This document shows positions 24,747 to 33,087 of a stretch of DNA of 44,098 nucleotides, piece after piece. The notes under the pieces were generated by a model. It had not been told where the DNA came from, did no database searches, and saw nothing but the letters and a program-made list of their open reading frames with translations. Source of the DNA: an uncultured Lachnospiraceae bacterium (lineage in GTDB: Bacteria; Bacillota; Clostridia; Lachnospirales; Lachnospiraceae); the NCBI GenBank assembly GCA_910578405.1, contig CAJTQO010000029.1:1-44098 (forward strand), given 5' to 3'. Within the stretch, counting starts at the first letter, position 1. Each line of letters opens with the position of its first letter. The position numbers and the translations under genes are program-made.

Positions 24747-25676
24747 ATGGAAAAGCAAATGAGATACAAGGGTAAAAAGGAAAAGCTTTTGAAAAAGGGA
24801 GTGATTTGGCTGCTTCTGGCGTGTATGGCGTTTGGCATGTACGGGTGTGGGGAGAAAGGGGCTATAAAAATTGCTTCCAAACCTATGACGGAGCAGTATA
24901 TACTGACGGAAATCATCGCACAGTTGATTGAAGCGGAGACGGATTACCAGGTGGAGATTACGAAAGGGGTGGGCGGCGGAACAACCAATATCCATCCGGC
25001 GCTGACCAAAGGGGAATTTGATTTATACCCGGAATATACAAGGACGGCATGGCTGAATGTGTTAAAGAAGGAAGAAATGGAGAAAGACGATGAGAAGCTT
25101 TATGCCAGTCTGCAGGAAGAGTATGGGGCAATGGGGCTTACCTGGGCGGGGCTGTATGGATTTTCCAATACGTATGGCCTGGCGGTAAGGCAGGAAACCG
25201 CAGATGAGTATGGGCTGTCCACGTATTCAGACTTGGCGGCTGCATCGCCGCAGCTTGTTTTCGGCGGCAACCCGGACTATATCGAACTGGAAACAGGCTA
25301 TCCAAGGCTTTGCGAAGCATATCATATGCAGTTTCAGGATACGGTGCAGATGGAGATTGCGTTGAAATATGAGGCTCTGAAAAATAAAGAAGTGGATGTG
25401 GTCAATGCCTTTACAACGGATGCGCAGCTTGCAGCCAACCAACTGTCGCTGTTAACCGATGACCAGTCATTTTTTGAAACCTTTGAGGCCGGTACGGTGG
25501 TAAGGAAGGATGCGTTGGAAAAGTATCCGGAATTAAAAGGGGTATTGGAAAAACTAAACGGATTGATTTCGGAAGAAGAGATGCAGCAGATGAATTATGA
25601 GGTGGAAGTAAACGGGAAGGAAGATAAGGAAGTGGCGCGGCAGTTTCTGGAAGATAAGGGGCTGTTGGGACAGTAA
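24747..25676 (+). CDS. Glycine betaine/choline-type substrate-binding lipoprotein
   Basis: This 309-aa lipoprotein captures the substrate for the importer encoded just upstream. A basic N-terminus and hydrophobic stretch end in the lipobox MYGC (lipidated C34). The OpuAC-type domain has its usual marks: MTEQYILTEIIAQLIE, GGTTNIHPALTKGEFDLYPE (the YPEYT motif follows) and VDVVNAFTTDAQL. The start is uncertain: 24747 has AAAGG directly before it, and the Met at 24759 has better spacing. The substrate is inferred from family and operon. The gene is separated from its ATPase by the purine-rich minisatellite, which is unusual for such operons. Confidence 0.88.
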   Translation: MEKQMRYKGKKEKLLKKGVIWLLLACMAFGMYGCGEKGAIKIASKPMTEQYILTEIIAQLIEAETDYQVEITKGVGGGTTNIHPALTKGEFDLYPEYTRTAWLNVLKKEEMEKDDEKLYASLQEEYGAMGLTWAGLYGFSNTYGLAVRQETADEYGLSTYSDLAAASPQLVFGGNPDYIELETGYPRLCEAYHMQFQDTVQMEIALKYEALKNKEVDVVNAFTTDAQLAANQLSLLTDDQSFFETFEAGTVVRKDALEKYPELKGVLEKLNGLISEEEMQQMNYEVEVNGKEDKEVARQFLEDKGLLGQ

Positions 25677-25740
25677 AGGACGGCGCAGGGGAAGCGTCGG
25701 CGCGAAGAGGAAAATTTATAGAATTTTTAATGCCCCTGCC

Positions 25741-25769
25741 TTGACAGGGGTAAAAAAATGTGAGAAAAT
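25741..25769 (+). promoter_or_regulatory. Possible promoter of the MarR-type gene
   Basis: TTGACA (25741-25746) is followed after 17 bp by GAAAAT (25764-25769). The -35 box lies in a CCCCTG/CAGGGG stem (25731-25750), which could be the binding site of a regulator. The stem has its T-tract before it and its A-tract after it, so it is not a terminator. Confidence 0.4.
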
Positions 25770-25832
25770 AGTTTAGAAGTAAACAGTTCAAAAGTTGACG
25801 GTTCGAATATAAACGAAAAAGAGGGATTGGCT

Positions 25833-26315
25833 GTGGACACGGAATTTGAAACTTTGCTTTATGGGCAGCATTTTAAGAAACTTTATGAGAAGATGAGCAA
25901 TCTGATTACGGCCAAATACGGGCTGCATAAAATCGAGATTGAGATTCTTCTTTTCCTGGAAGAGGGGGGGAAGGATACCGCCAGGGATATTGCGGAGGTG
26001 AAGTATTTTTCCAAGGCGAACATATCCCGGGCCATTGAGCATCTGACGGAGTGTGGCTATCTGACAGGCAGGCCGGATGCACAGGACAGGAGGTGCGTCC
26101 ATCTATGCTTAACCGGGGAGGCGGAGCCGGTCTGCAAGGAACTGCTGGCGCTAAGGCGGGAATTGATGGAAACGATTTACCAGGGCATTACAGAAGAAGA
26201 GCGGCTGGTGATGCGCCAGGTGGCCAGGAAGATTGCCCGCAATATTACCGCAGAGCTGGCAAAGGCAGGGAAAGGGGAAAGCGCAGAGCCGACGGGCCAG
26301 GATGGAAATGGTTAG
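25833..26315 (+). CDS. MarR-family transcriptional regulator
   Basis: This 160-aa protein is a winged-helix regulator. The HTH region (ARDIAEVKYFSKANISRAI then EHLTECGYL) and the wing (DAQDRRCVHLCLT, matching the DxxDRRxxxLxLT motif) are clear, flanked by dimerisation helices. It would bind DNA as a dimer and respond to a small molecule. Its target is not evident: either its own gene, the importer upstream, or citrate synthase and the DUF1538 genes downstream. GTG at 25833 has GAGGG 7 bases before it and is preferred over TTG at 25827. The gap of about 200 bases to citrate synthase shows no terminator. Confidence 0.87.
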   Translation: MDTEFETLLYGQHFKKLYEKMSNLITAKYGLHKIEIEILLFLEEGGKDTARDIAEVKYFSKANISRAIEHLTECGYLTGRPDAQDRRCVHLCLTGEAEPVCKELLALRRELMETIYQGITEEERLVMRQVARKIARNITAELAKAGKGESAEPTGQDGNG

Positions 26316-26519
26316 TCCGCAGGCAGAGAAAGGGAAACCGGAAGCTTTTGCAGGGATGTCTGCCTGCTTTATATGGTTGGGATGCCAGGCGATAAAGGGA
26401 GAGAAACAGCCTTGGAATGCGAAGCGGGCAGGAACCGTCCAGGACAGGAGACTGGCCCGGAAAGCGGCAAATAAGAAGATTGGAAAGCAGCAAGTAAGAA
26501 GGAAAGGAGCGGGATATAA

Positions 26520-27887
26520 ATGAAGAACAGCAAGAAGGAAATGGTGGAAAACTATACACGCAAATATGGAGCCGTCTGTGTGGAAAATAACAATATAGAG
26601 GCCGGGTTATATGGGGAATATGGCGTAAAGAGGGGCCTGCGCGATATGAACGGCGAGGGCGTGCTGACCGGATTGACCAATATATCCATGATTAAGTCTT
26701 CGGAGATGGTGGACGGCAAACGGATGCCGTGCGAGGGACGGTTGCTGTACCGGGGATATGATGTGATTGATTTGGTTAAGGGGTTTGAGCATAAAGCCAG
26801 GTTTGGTTTTGAAGAAATTGCCTATCTGCTTTTGTATGGAGATTTGCCCAATAAGGAGGAACTGTCTGAGTTTAAGGAGATGCTTGGCATGATGCGGACG
26901 CTGCCTACGAATTTCACAAGGGACGTAATTATGAAGGCGACCAGCAAAGATATTATGAATTCCCTGACAAAGAGTGTGCTGACGTTAGCTTCTTATGACA
27001 AACATGCGGAGGATTTGAGCATCCCCAATGTACTGCGCCAGTGTATGATGCTGATTAGCGTCTTTCCTATGCTTTCCGTCTATGGCTATCAGGCGTACAA
27101 TCATTATGACAGGGACGACAGCCTGTATATACACAGACCGGAGGCAAAACTGTCCACGGCGCAGAATATCCTGCGGCTGCTGCGCCCGGATATGAAATAT
27201 ACGGAGCTGGAAGCGAAGGTGTTAGATATTGCCCTGGTGCTTCATATGGAACATGGCGGCGGCAACAATTCCACCTTTACGACAAGGGTAGTCACCTCTT
27301 CCGGGTCGGATACATATTCTGTTATTGCAGCGGCGCTGTCTTCCTTAAAAGGGCCAAAGCATGGCGGCGCCAACATCAAGGTAGTGGAGATGATGGCCAA
27401 TATTAAGAAGCATGTGAAAGACCTGAACGATGAAGATATGGTGAAAGATTATCTGTCTAAGATGTTAAATAAGGAGGTCTTTGATAAACGGGGGCTGATT
27501 TACGGGATGGGCCACGCGGTATATTCCATTTCTGACCCAAGGGCGATTATTTTCAAAGGGTTTGTGGAAAAGCTGGCTTTGGACAAAGGGCGGGATGAGG
27601 ATTTCAAACTTTATTCCATGATAGAGCGGCTGGCTCCGCAAGTTATTTCAGAAAGCCGCAATATATATAAGGGCGTCAGCGCCAATGTGGATTTCTACAG
27701 CGGTTTCGTTTACAGTATGCTGGATATTCCGTTGGAGCTGTACACCCCGATTTTTGCCATGGCGCGTATTGTGGGCTGGAGCGCGCACCGGCTGGAAGAA
27801 TTGATTAATGTGGACAAAATCATCCGTCCGGCATATAAGAGCATTGCGCCGGAGCGTGGATATAAGAAGTTGGAAGAACGCGGATAA
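26520..27887 (+). CDS. gltA: Citrate synthase
   Basis: This 455-aa enzyme condenses acetyl-CoA with oxaloacetate to citrate. Catalytic regions are visible: the His in LHMEHGGGNNSTFT (about residues 240-253), the His in YGMGHAVYSISDPRA (about 327-341) and the Asp in NVDFYSGFVYSML (near 388). The early LLYRGYDVIDLV motif is also present. Length fits the larger clostridial type. AAAGGAG lies before the ATG. Gut Clostridia usually use it for glutamate synthesis through a partial oxidative branch, which would fit the PII-type sensor encoded two genes later. It is followed after 18 bases by the DUF1538 gene, so they are probably cotranscribed. Confidence 0.93.
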   Translation: MKNSKKEMVENYTRKYGAVCVENNNIEAGLYGEYGVKRGLRDMNGEGVLTGLTNISMIKSSEMVDGKRMPCEGRLLYRGYDVIDLVKGFEHKARFGFEEIAYLLLYGDLPNKEELSEFKEMLGMMRTLPTNFTRDVIMKATSKDIMNSLTKSVLTLASYDKHAEDLSIPNVLRQCMMLISVFPMLSVYGYQAYNHYDRDDSLYIHRPEAKLSTAQNILRLLRPDMKYTELEAKVLDIALVLHMEHGGGNNSTFTTRVVTSSGSDTYSVIAAALSSLKGPKHGGANIKVVEMMANIKKHVKDLNDEDMVKDYLSKMLNKEVFDKRGLIYGMGHAVYSISDPRAIIFKGFVEKLALDKGRDEDFKLYSMIERLAPQVISESRNIYKGVSANVDFYSGFVYSMLDIPLELYTPIFAMARIVGWSAHRLEELINVDKIIRPAYKSIAPERGYKKLEERG

Positions 27888-27905
27888 AGATAGGATGGTG
27901 GGAAC

Positions 27906-29465
27906 TTGAAATTGTATCGTACAAAATTGCAGGAGAAGTTAAAAGAAGCGTTGGAGGCTGTGCTGCCCATTATTGGCATTGTGCTGGCGTTGTGTTTTAC
28001 CATAGCGCCGGTGTCGCCGGGCATTTTGCTGGCATTTTTGGCAGGCGCAGTGCTTTTGATTGTAGGGATGATGTTTTTTACGTTAGGGGTGGAGCTTTCC
28101 ATGACGCCTATGGGGGGCCGGGTCGGCACCTGCATGACGAAGTCAAAGAACCTGGCGGTTATGGTGTGCCTTGGCTTTATCCTTGGGTTAATCATTACGG
28201 TTTCCGAGCCGGATTTGCAGGTGTTAGCGGGACAGGTGCCGTCTATTCCCAATATGACGCTGATTCTGGCAGTGGCAGGCGGGGTGGGGCTGTTTTTGGT
28301 GATTGCCTTGCTGCGTATGTTATTTTCCATACCGTTGTCCCCTATGCTGCTTGTTTTTTACGGAATAGCTTTTGCGCTTGCCATGTTTGTGCCAAAAGAT
28401 TTTCTGGCGGTCGCCTTTGATTCCGGCGGCGTGACCACAGGGCCAATGACCGTGCCTTTTATTATGGCGCTGGGCGTTGGCATTTCCGCCATCCGAAGCG
28501 ATAAACATGCGTCGGATGACAGTTTCGGTTTGGTGGCGCTTTGCTCCATCGGCCCGATTTTGTCCGTGCTTGCGCTTGGGTTAATTTACCATCCGCAGGG
28601 AGGCGCTTATGAGCCGCCGTCTGTGCCGGATATTGACACTTCCGTGGAACTATGGCAGTTATTTTCCCATGGGTTTCCCACTTATATGAAGGAAATGGCA
28701 ATCTCTATTTTTCCGATTATCTTTTTCTTTGGAATCTTTCTTCTTATTTTTAAAGGAATCGGGAAAAGGGAGCTAATCCGTATCGGCATCGGTTTAGTGT
28801 ATACATATGTGGGCCTTGTGCTTTTCCTGACCGGAGTGAACGTAGGCTTTATGCCTGCCGGAAATTACCTGGGGCAGGTCATCGCGGCGCTTCCGTACCG
28901 CTGGGTGATTGCGCCTATCGGTATGCTGATTGGCTATTTTATTGTACGGGCGGAGCCTGCGGTCTATGTGCTGACAAAGCAGGTGGAAGAGATTACGTCC
29001 GGGGCGGTATCGGCCAATGCCATGCAGATGAGCCTTTCCATAGGCGTGGCGGTATCGTTGGGGTTAGCTATGGTGCGTGTGCTGACGGGGGTTTCGATTC
29101 TCTGGTTTATTGTGCCGGGGTATGCCATTGCATTGTTTGGCTCCTTTTTTGTGCCGAAGATTTTTACCGCCATTGCGTTTGACTCCGGCGGCGTGGCTTC
29201 CGGGCCGATGACGGCAACGTTCCTGCTGCCTTTTGCTACGGGGGCTTGTGTGAGCGTTGGAGGGAATATTGTTACGGATGCCTTTGGCGTAGTGGCTATG
29301 GTAGCCATGACGCCGCTTATCACCATCCAGGTGTTGGGACTGGCAAGCCGGATTCATTCCGCAAGGCTGGGACGGCCTGCAGGGATTGGAGGTCTGGCGG
29401 CGGAAACGTCAGGCGCCCAGGCTGCGTTTGAACTGCTTGGCGATGATGAGATTATTGAACTTTGA
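27906..29465 (+). CDS. Membrane protein with two DUF1538 repeats, putative transporter
   Basis: This 519-aa protein has about 12-14 hydrophobic segments and two homologous halves. Each half repeats the same block: FDSGGVTTGPMTVPFIMALG (about residues 175-194) and FDSGGVASGPMTATFLLPFA (about 423-442). After each comes a DSFGLVALCSIGP-like or DAFGVVAMVAMTP-like segment, and before each a T-x-x-EP or RAEPAV loop. This matches the uncharacterised DUF1538 family. The halves probably pack as an inverted or pseudo-symmetric transporter with the SGG(V)xxGPMT loops at the centre; that is inference. The start is TTG at 27906 with a modest GGTGGGA site. The next gene encodes a double PII-like protein, as expected for a PII-controlled transporter. 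Confidence 0.87.
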   Translation: MKLYRTKLQEKLKEALEAVLPIIGIVLALCFTIAPVSPGILLAFLAGAVLLIVGMMFFTLGVELSMTPMGGRVGTCMTKSKNLAVMVCLGFILGLIITVSEPDLQVLAGQVPSIPNMTLILAVAGGVGLFLVIALLRMLFSIPLSPMLLVFYGIAFALAMFVPKDFLAVAFDSGGVTTGPMTVPFIMALGVGISAIRSDKHASDDSFGLVALCSIGPILSVLALGLIYHPQGGAYEPPSVPDIDTSVELWQLFSHGFPTYMKEMAISIFPIIFFFGIFLLIFKGIGKRELIRIGIGLVYTYVGLVLFLTGVNVGFMPAGNYLGQVIAALPYRWVIAPIGMLIGYFIVRAEPAVYVLTKQVEEITSGAVSANAMQMSLSIGVAVSLGLAMVRVLTGVSILWFIVPGYAIALFGSFFVPKIFTAIAFDSGGVASGPMTATFLLPFATGACVSVGGNIVTDAFGVVAMVAMTPLITIQVLGLASRIHSARLGRPAGIGGLAAETSGAQAAFELLGDDEIIEL

Positions 29466-29594
29466 TAAGAAGGCGGCAACAAGGCGGATATTGGTGGAAC
29501 CTTGGAATGAAAATAGAAAGAGCATCTGGGTAAAAGGGCCGGAGGCTGCGGCATAGGCGCTTAATGGGCGGATGCGGAACTGGAAGAAATAGTT

Positions 29595-30290
29595 ATGAGC
29601 AAAGTATATATGATGGTAACGATTGCAAACAGGAGCATTGGCTCCAAGATGCATTCCTTTTATGAAAAACATGGCCAGGATTTGATTTTAAATTTATTAG
29701 GGACGGGAACCGCTAACAGCGAAATTCTGGACTATTTCGGTCTGGAGGCTACGGAAAAGGCGGTTATGCTTTCCATTGTGACAAGAGAGCGTTGGAAAGA
29801 TTTAAAGAAGGGCCTGCAAAAAGAGATGAATATAGATGTGCCGGGAACCGGGATAGCTTTTTTGATTCCGGTTTCCAGTATGGGAGGGAAAAAAGCGCTG
29901 CAGTTTATGCTGATGGGGCAGGATTTCGAAAAGGAGGAGGAAACTGCATTGAAGGACACGGAATATGAACTGATTATTGTGATAGCCAACCAGGGCTACA
30001 ACAATTTGGTGATGGACGCGGCGAGGGAAGTGGGGGCCGGGGGCGGCACAGTCCTCCATGCCAAAGGGACTGGTATGGAGAAAGCGGAAAAATTCCTGGG
30101 AGTGTCCATTGCAGCGGAAAAGGAAATGATATTTATAGTGACCAAGAAGAAGGATAAAAACGCCATTATGAAGGCCATTATGGAGCAGGCAGGAATGCAG
30201 AGCAAAGCAAAGTCCATTGTATTTTCCCTTCCGGTGACAAGCACGGCAGGGATGCGTCTGCAGGAAGAAGACCGCTCCGAAGAGGCATAA
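29595..30290 (+). CDS. Tandem PII-like regulatory protein
   Basis: This 231-aa protein contains two PII-like ferredoxin folds in one chain. The first spans about residues 3-115 (KVYMMVTIANRSIGSK to FLIPVSSMGG). The second, clearer one spans about 124-220 (YELIIVIANQGYNNLVMDAA, then REVGAGGGTVLHAKGTGMEK, ending IVFSLPVTSTAGM). PII proteins bind ATP/ADP and 2-oxoglutarate or other ligands and usually control a membrane transporter or enzyme; the GGGTVLHAKGTG segment is where the T-loop lies. Fusion of two domains suggests a trimer-like pseudo-hexamer or a dimeric ring; this is inference. It follows the DUF1538 membrane protein by 129 bases and most likely regulates it. The leader shares a motif (29560-29585) with that of the pyrophosphorylase. 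Confidence 0.82.
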   Translation: MSKVYMMVTIANRSIGSKMHSFYEKHGQDLILNLLGTGTANSEILDYFGLEATEKAVMLSIVTRERWKDLKKGLQKEMNIDVPGTGIAFLIPVSSMGGKKALQFMLMGQDFEKEEETALKDTEYELIIVIANQGYNNLVMDAAREVGAGGGTVLHAKGTGMEKAEKFLGVSIAAEKEMIFIVTKKKDKNAIMKAIMEQAGMQSKAKSIVFSLPVTSTAGMRLQEEDRSEEA

Positions 30291-30305
30291 GGAGGCTTTA
30301 CCCGC

Positions 30306-31451
30306 TTATGGAAGCTGGCGGGAGATATAAAAGGTATCCGCCAGCAGAAGCCAGTTGGCGCGAAACAGGTTCATAATCTGCCAGTAATCGGCGCCTCTTA
30401 AATGATATTCCTGGATAAGGGAGAATTTTTCCCGCAGGCTGCGGACGTCTTCAAACCATACTTCATGGGTAAGGCCGTCCAACGTATACCGGAAGTAGGG
30501 GGACATGGAGGTCTGGTCAAACTGAATAACCGCATTGTATGCGATGGCTATTTCAATGGCCTCGGTATTGCTGATGGTGCGCGCTTTGCTGACGCCCTTT
30601 TCATAGGGGAGCGTCCAGTCATAGCCGTAGTTGGGAATGCCGAGGTTTATTTTTTCCGCTGGGATGCGGGTTAGGGCATAGTCCACCACTTCACGCACCT
30701 TGTGGATAGGGGCGACTGCCATGGGAGGGCCATAGGTATATCCCCACTCGTAGGTCATTAACAGCACCGAGTCGGCGGCTTCTCCCAATAGTCTGTAGTC
30801 TTTCCCCCCATAGAGCAGGCCCGGCTGGTTGTCAGAAGTTTTGGGCGCAAGGGCCACCGATACCGGGTAGCCCAGGCTGTTGACAAGGGCGCGCACATTT
30901 GCCACAAACTGCGAAAAGGGGATGCGGTCTTTTGCCAGAACATATTCAAAGTCAATATCCACGCCTTCAAAGCCTTTTTGGAGGATAACGTCTGACAGGT
31001 TGTTAAGAAAAGTTTGCTGCACTTCCATGTCGTTGACAAGAACGGAAATCAGATTGTTGTTGAACATTCCGTCCGGGCCAAAGGGAGTGAGGGTTAGGAT
31101 GGGGGCAGCGCTTTTTTCCCTGGCAAGCGCAATCATCCAGGAGTCGTCCAGAGCGGGAGGGATGATATCTCCGGCGACCGTGAACCCATAGGAGAAAATA
31201 AACAGGTTGGAAAGATAAGGCAAGGTTTCTGTAAGGGTAAACCGACGGATGAAAGGATAGGCATATCCTCCGGTAAACAAAGTTTTCCGTTCCTGTGCGG
31301 ATGGCCCGGCGCTTAACAAAAGAGCTTGCCCTACGGCCAGACGGTACGGGTAAGAGAGTTGGTTGTTATAGATAATGGTATCGGCGGCTATGTGATAGGA
31401 AGCGGCAATCGTGTCAATGGAGTCGCCGGGTTTTACGGTGTATATGGTCAT
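30306..31451 (-). CDS. LysM-GH18 glycosidase (spore cortex hydrolase type)
   Basis: This 381-aa protein has an N-terminal LysM domain (residues 2-46, YTVKPGDSIDTIAASYHI) and a glycoside hydrolase family 18 domain. The catalytic motif is GFEGVDIDFEYV with the acid Glu in DIDFE (near residue 172), followed by LMTYEWGYTYGPPMAVAPI. The layout resembles YaaH/SleL-type N-acetylglucosaminidases that act on spore cortex peptidoglycan during germination, though those often have two LysM domains. No signal peptide is present, as is usual for proteins loaded into the spore coat. GAGGG precedes the start on the minus strand. It runs toward the PII gene, 15 bases away, without a clear terminator between them. 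Confidence 0.9.
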   Translation of the reverse strand: MTIYTVKPGDSIDTIAASYHIAADTIIYNNQLSYPYRLAVGQALLLSAGPSAQERKTLFTGGYAYPFIRRFTLTETLPYLSNLFIFSYGFTVAGDIIPPALDDSWMIALAREKSAAPILTLTPFGPDGMFNNNLISVLVNDMEVQQTFLNNLSDVILQKGFEGVDIDFEYVLAKDRIPFSQFVANVRALVNSLGYPVSVALAPKTSDNQPGLLYGGKDYRLLGEAADSVLLMTYEWGYTYGPPMAVAPIHKVREVVDYALTRIPAEKINLGIPNYGYDWTLPYEKGVSKARTISNTEAIEIAIAYNAVIQFDQTSMSPYFRYTLDGLTHEVWFEDVRSLREKFSLIQEYHLRGADYWQIMNLFRANWLLLADTFYISRQLP

Positions 31452-31603
31452 GGAGGCCCTCTGAAAAAAGCGGCAGCAGCCGTGTCTTAGGATTAAGGTA
31501 TGCAGGGAAGGGGGATTTGCGACCCATAGCCCTAACGGTAATTTCCGCCCGGGGAAGGCAGTTGCGCAGACAGGGGAATTTTCGTGATTATGATAGGAAG
31601 TGG

Positions 31604-31632
31604 TTGCGTCTGAGTTGGTAATTTGCTATGAT
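31604..31632 (+). promoter_or_regulatory. Extended -10 promoter of the pyrophosphorylase gene
   Basis: TGCTATGAT (TG at 31624-31625, -10 TATGAT at 31627-31632) has the extended -10 form, with a partial -35 TTGCGT (31604-31609) 17 bp before it. The rest of the gap 31452-31725 shows nothing else except the shared leader motif at 31691-31714. Confidence 0.5.
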
Positions 31633-31725
31633 AAGTGGAAATAGCAAACAAGGTGGGGAGGTATATTCATAGGGTTGATATGGCGTTATTCTTAATGCCG
31701 ATACGGAACTGGAATAGGAGGAAAA

Positions 31726-32949
31726 ATGGATTATCAACAGGCTTATAAAAAGCTGGAGCGGTATGGGCAGCTTCATGTGCTGAAATACTATGGGGAACTG
31801 ACGAAAGAAGAGAAACAGGCATTGCTTGCCCAGATAGAGGAAACGGATTTTGGCAATTTAAAATATTGCAGGGACAATGTAACAAATAAAAAAGGAAAGA
31901 TTACGCCGTTAGCCGCAATGCAGTTAGAACAGATTGAAAAGAACCGGGAACAGTATACGGCCATTGGCTTAGAGACTATTCGCCAGGGGAAAGTGGCGGC
32001 GGTGCTTTTGGCTGGCGGAATGGGAACCAGGCTGGGCTCGGATGAACCAAAGGGGATGTATGACATTGGCATAACAAAAGAAGTGTATATTTTTCAGCGG
32101 CTGGTGGAAAATATGATGGATGTGGTGCGGCAGGCGGATGCATGGTTCCATCTGTTTGTGATGACCAGCGACAAGAACCATCAGATGACCGTGGATTTTT
32201 TTGAGGAAATGGAATATTTCGGTTATAAAAAGGAATACGTCCATTTCTTTATACAGGATATGGTTCCGGCCTCCGACTATGAGGGAAAAGTTTATATGGA
32301 GGAAAAAGGCAAGATTGCCACATCGCCCAACGGGAACGGCGGATGGTTTTCCACAATGAATAAAAAAGGGCTTTTAGGGCTGATTCGCAAGACAGGCATC
32401 GAGTGGCTTAACGTGTTTGCCGTGGACAATGTCCTGCAGCGCATTGCCGATCCGTGTTTTGTGGGAGCGACCATTGCAAACGGCTGCGTGGCAGGGGCCA
32501 AGGTGGTGAAGAAGGCGTCTCCGGACGAAGGGGTTGGCGCGCTCTGCCTGGAGGATGGCAGGCCGTCCATTGTGGAATACTATGAGCTGACGGACGAAAT
32601 GAAAGAAGCCAAAAATGAGGACGGGGAACTGGCTTATAATTTTGGCGTGATTTTAAATTACCTTTTCAACGAGAAGGTGTTGGAGAAAATTGTGGATGGG
32701 AAGCTGCCGCTGCATATTGTGGAAAAGCAGATTCCCTATCTGGATGAGAACGGGAAATATGTGGAGCCGGACAAGCCAAACGGATATAAATATGAAACTT
32801 TGGTATTGGATATGATTCACCAAGTGGATAACTGCCTGCCTTATGAGGTGGAACGCAGCCGTGAGTTTGCGCCCATTAAGAATCCCACGGGCGTGGATTC
32901 GGTGGAATCCGCCAGAGAGCTTTGCCGTCTGAATGGGATTGAACTGTAA
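31726..32949 (+). CDS. UDP-sugar pyrophosphorylase (UDPGP type 1 family)
   Basis: This 407-aa enzyme would make UDP-N-acetylglucosamine or UDP-hexose from UTP and the sugar 1-phosphate. The nucleotide-binding signature LLAGGMGTRLGSDEPKGMYD is near residues 90-109. Further family parts are ATSPNGNGGWFSTM (near 199) and NVFAVDNVLQRIADPCFVG (near 226). It is closer to the eukaryotic-like UAP/UGP group than to bacterial GalU or GlmU. AGGAGGAAAAATG gives a clear start. It is followed by galE after 138 bases, so together they would supply and interconvert UDP-sugars for wall or capsule glycans, or for galactose use. Confidence 0.88.
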   Translation: MDYQQAYKKLERYGQLHVLKYYGELTKEEKQALLAQIEETDFGNLKYCRDNVTNKKGKITPLAAMQLEQIEKNREQYTAIGLETIRQGKVAAVLLAGGMGTRLGSDEPKGMYDIGITKEVYIFQRLVENMMDVVRQADAWFHLFVMTSDKNHQMTVDFFEEMEYFGYKKEYVHFFIQDMVPASDYEGKVYMEEKGKIATSPNGNGGWFSTMNKKGLLGLIRKTGIEWLNVFAVDNVLQRIADPCFVGATIANGCVAGAKVVKKASPDEGVGALCLEDGRPSIVEYYELTDEMKEAKNEDGELAYNFGVILNYLFNEKVLEKIVDGKLPLHIVEKQIPYLDENGKYVEPDKPNGYKYETLVLDMIHQVDNCLPYEVERSREFAPIKNPTGVDSVESARELCRLNGIEL

Positions 32950-33013
32950 GCGAAATGGTAGGGCGCGTGACCAGCGGTTTAACATTTTGACAGCCATTTA
33001 CAACATTAAAATC

Positions 33014-33041
33014 TTGTAATAAATCTGCGTTAGAGTAAACT
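33014..33041 (+). promoter_or_regulatory. Possible galE promoter
   Basis: TTGTAA (33014-33019) and TAAACT (33036-33041) are 16 bp apart, 47 bp before the start. Another TTGACA at 32987-32992 has no well-spaced -10 box. galE may also be read from the upstream gene, since no terminator lies between them. Confidence 0.35.
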
Positions 33042-33087
33042 AAAGATAGCGACAGGGCAGGGTTTCAATGAAAAAAGGAGGTAGGAC

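Noticed and set aside
24039..24995. A 318-codon open frame on the minus strand rich in Phe, Pro, Ser and Leu
   Set aside because: It runs antisense to three well-supported genes and to the purine-rich minisatellite, whose composition keeps frames open by chance. It has no binding site and no protein-like pattern.
25725..25758. An intrinsic terminator after the betaine-type binding protein
   Set aside because: The stem CCCCTG/CAGGGG has its T-tract before and its A-tract after it, the wrong order for termination on either strand.
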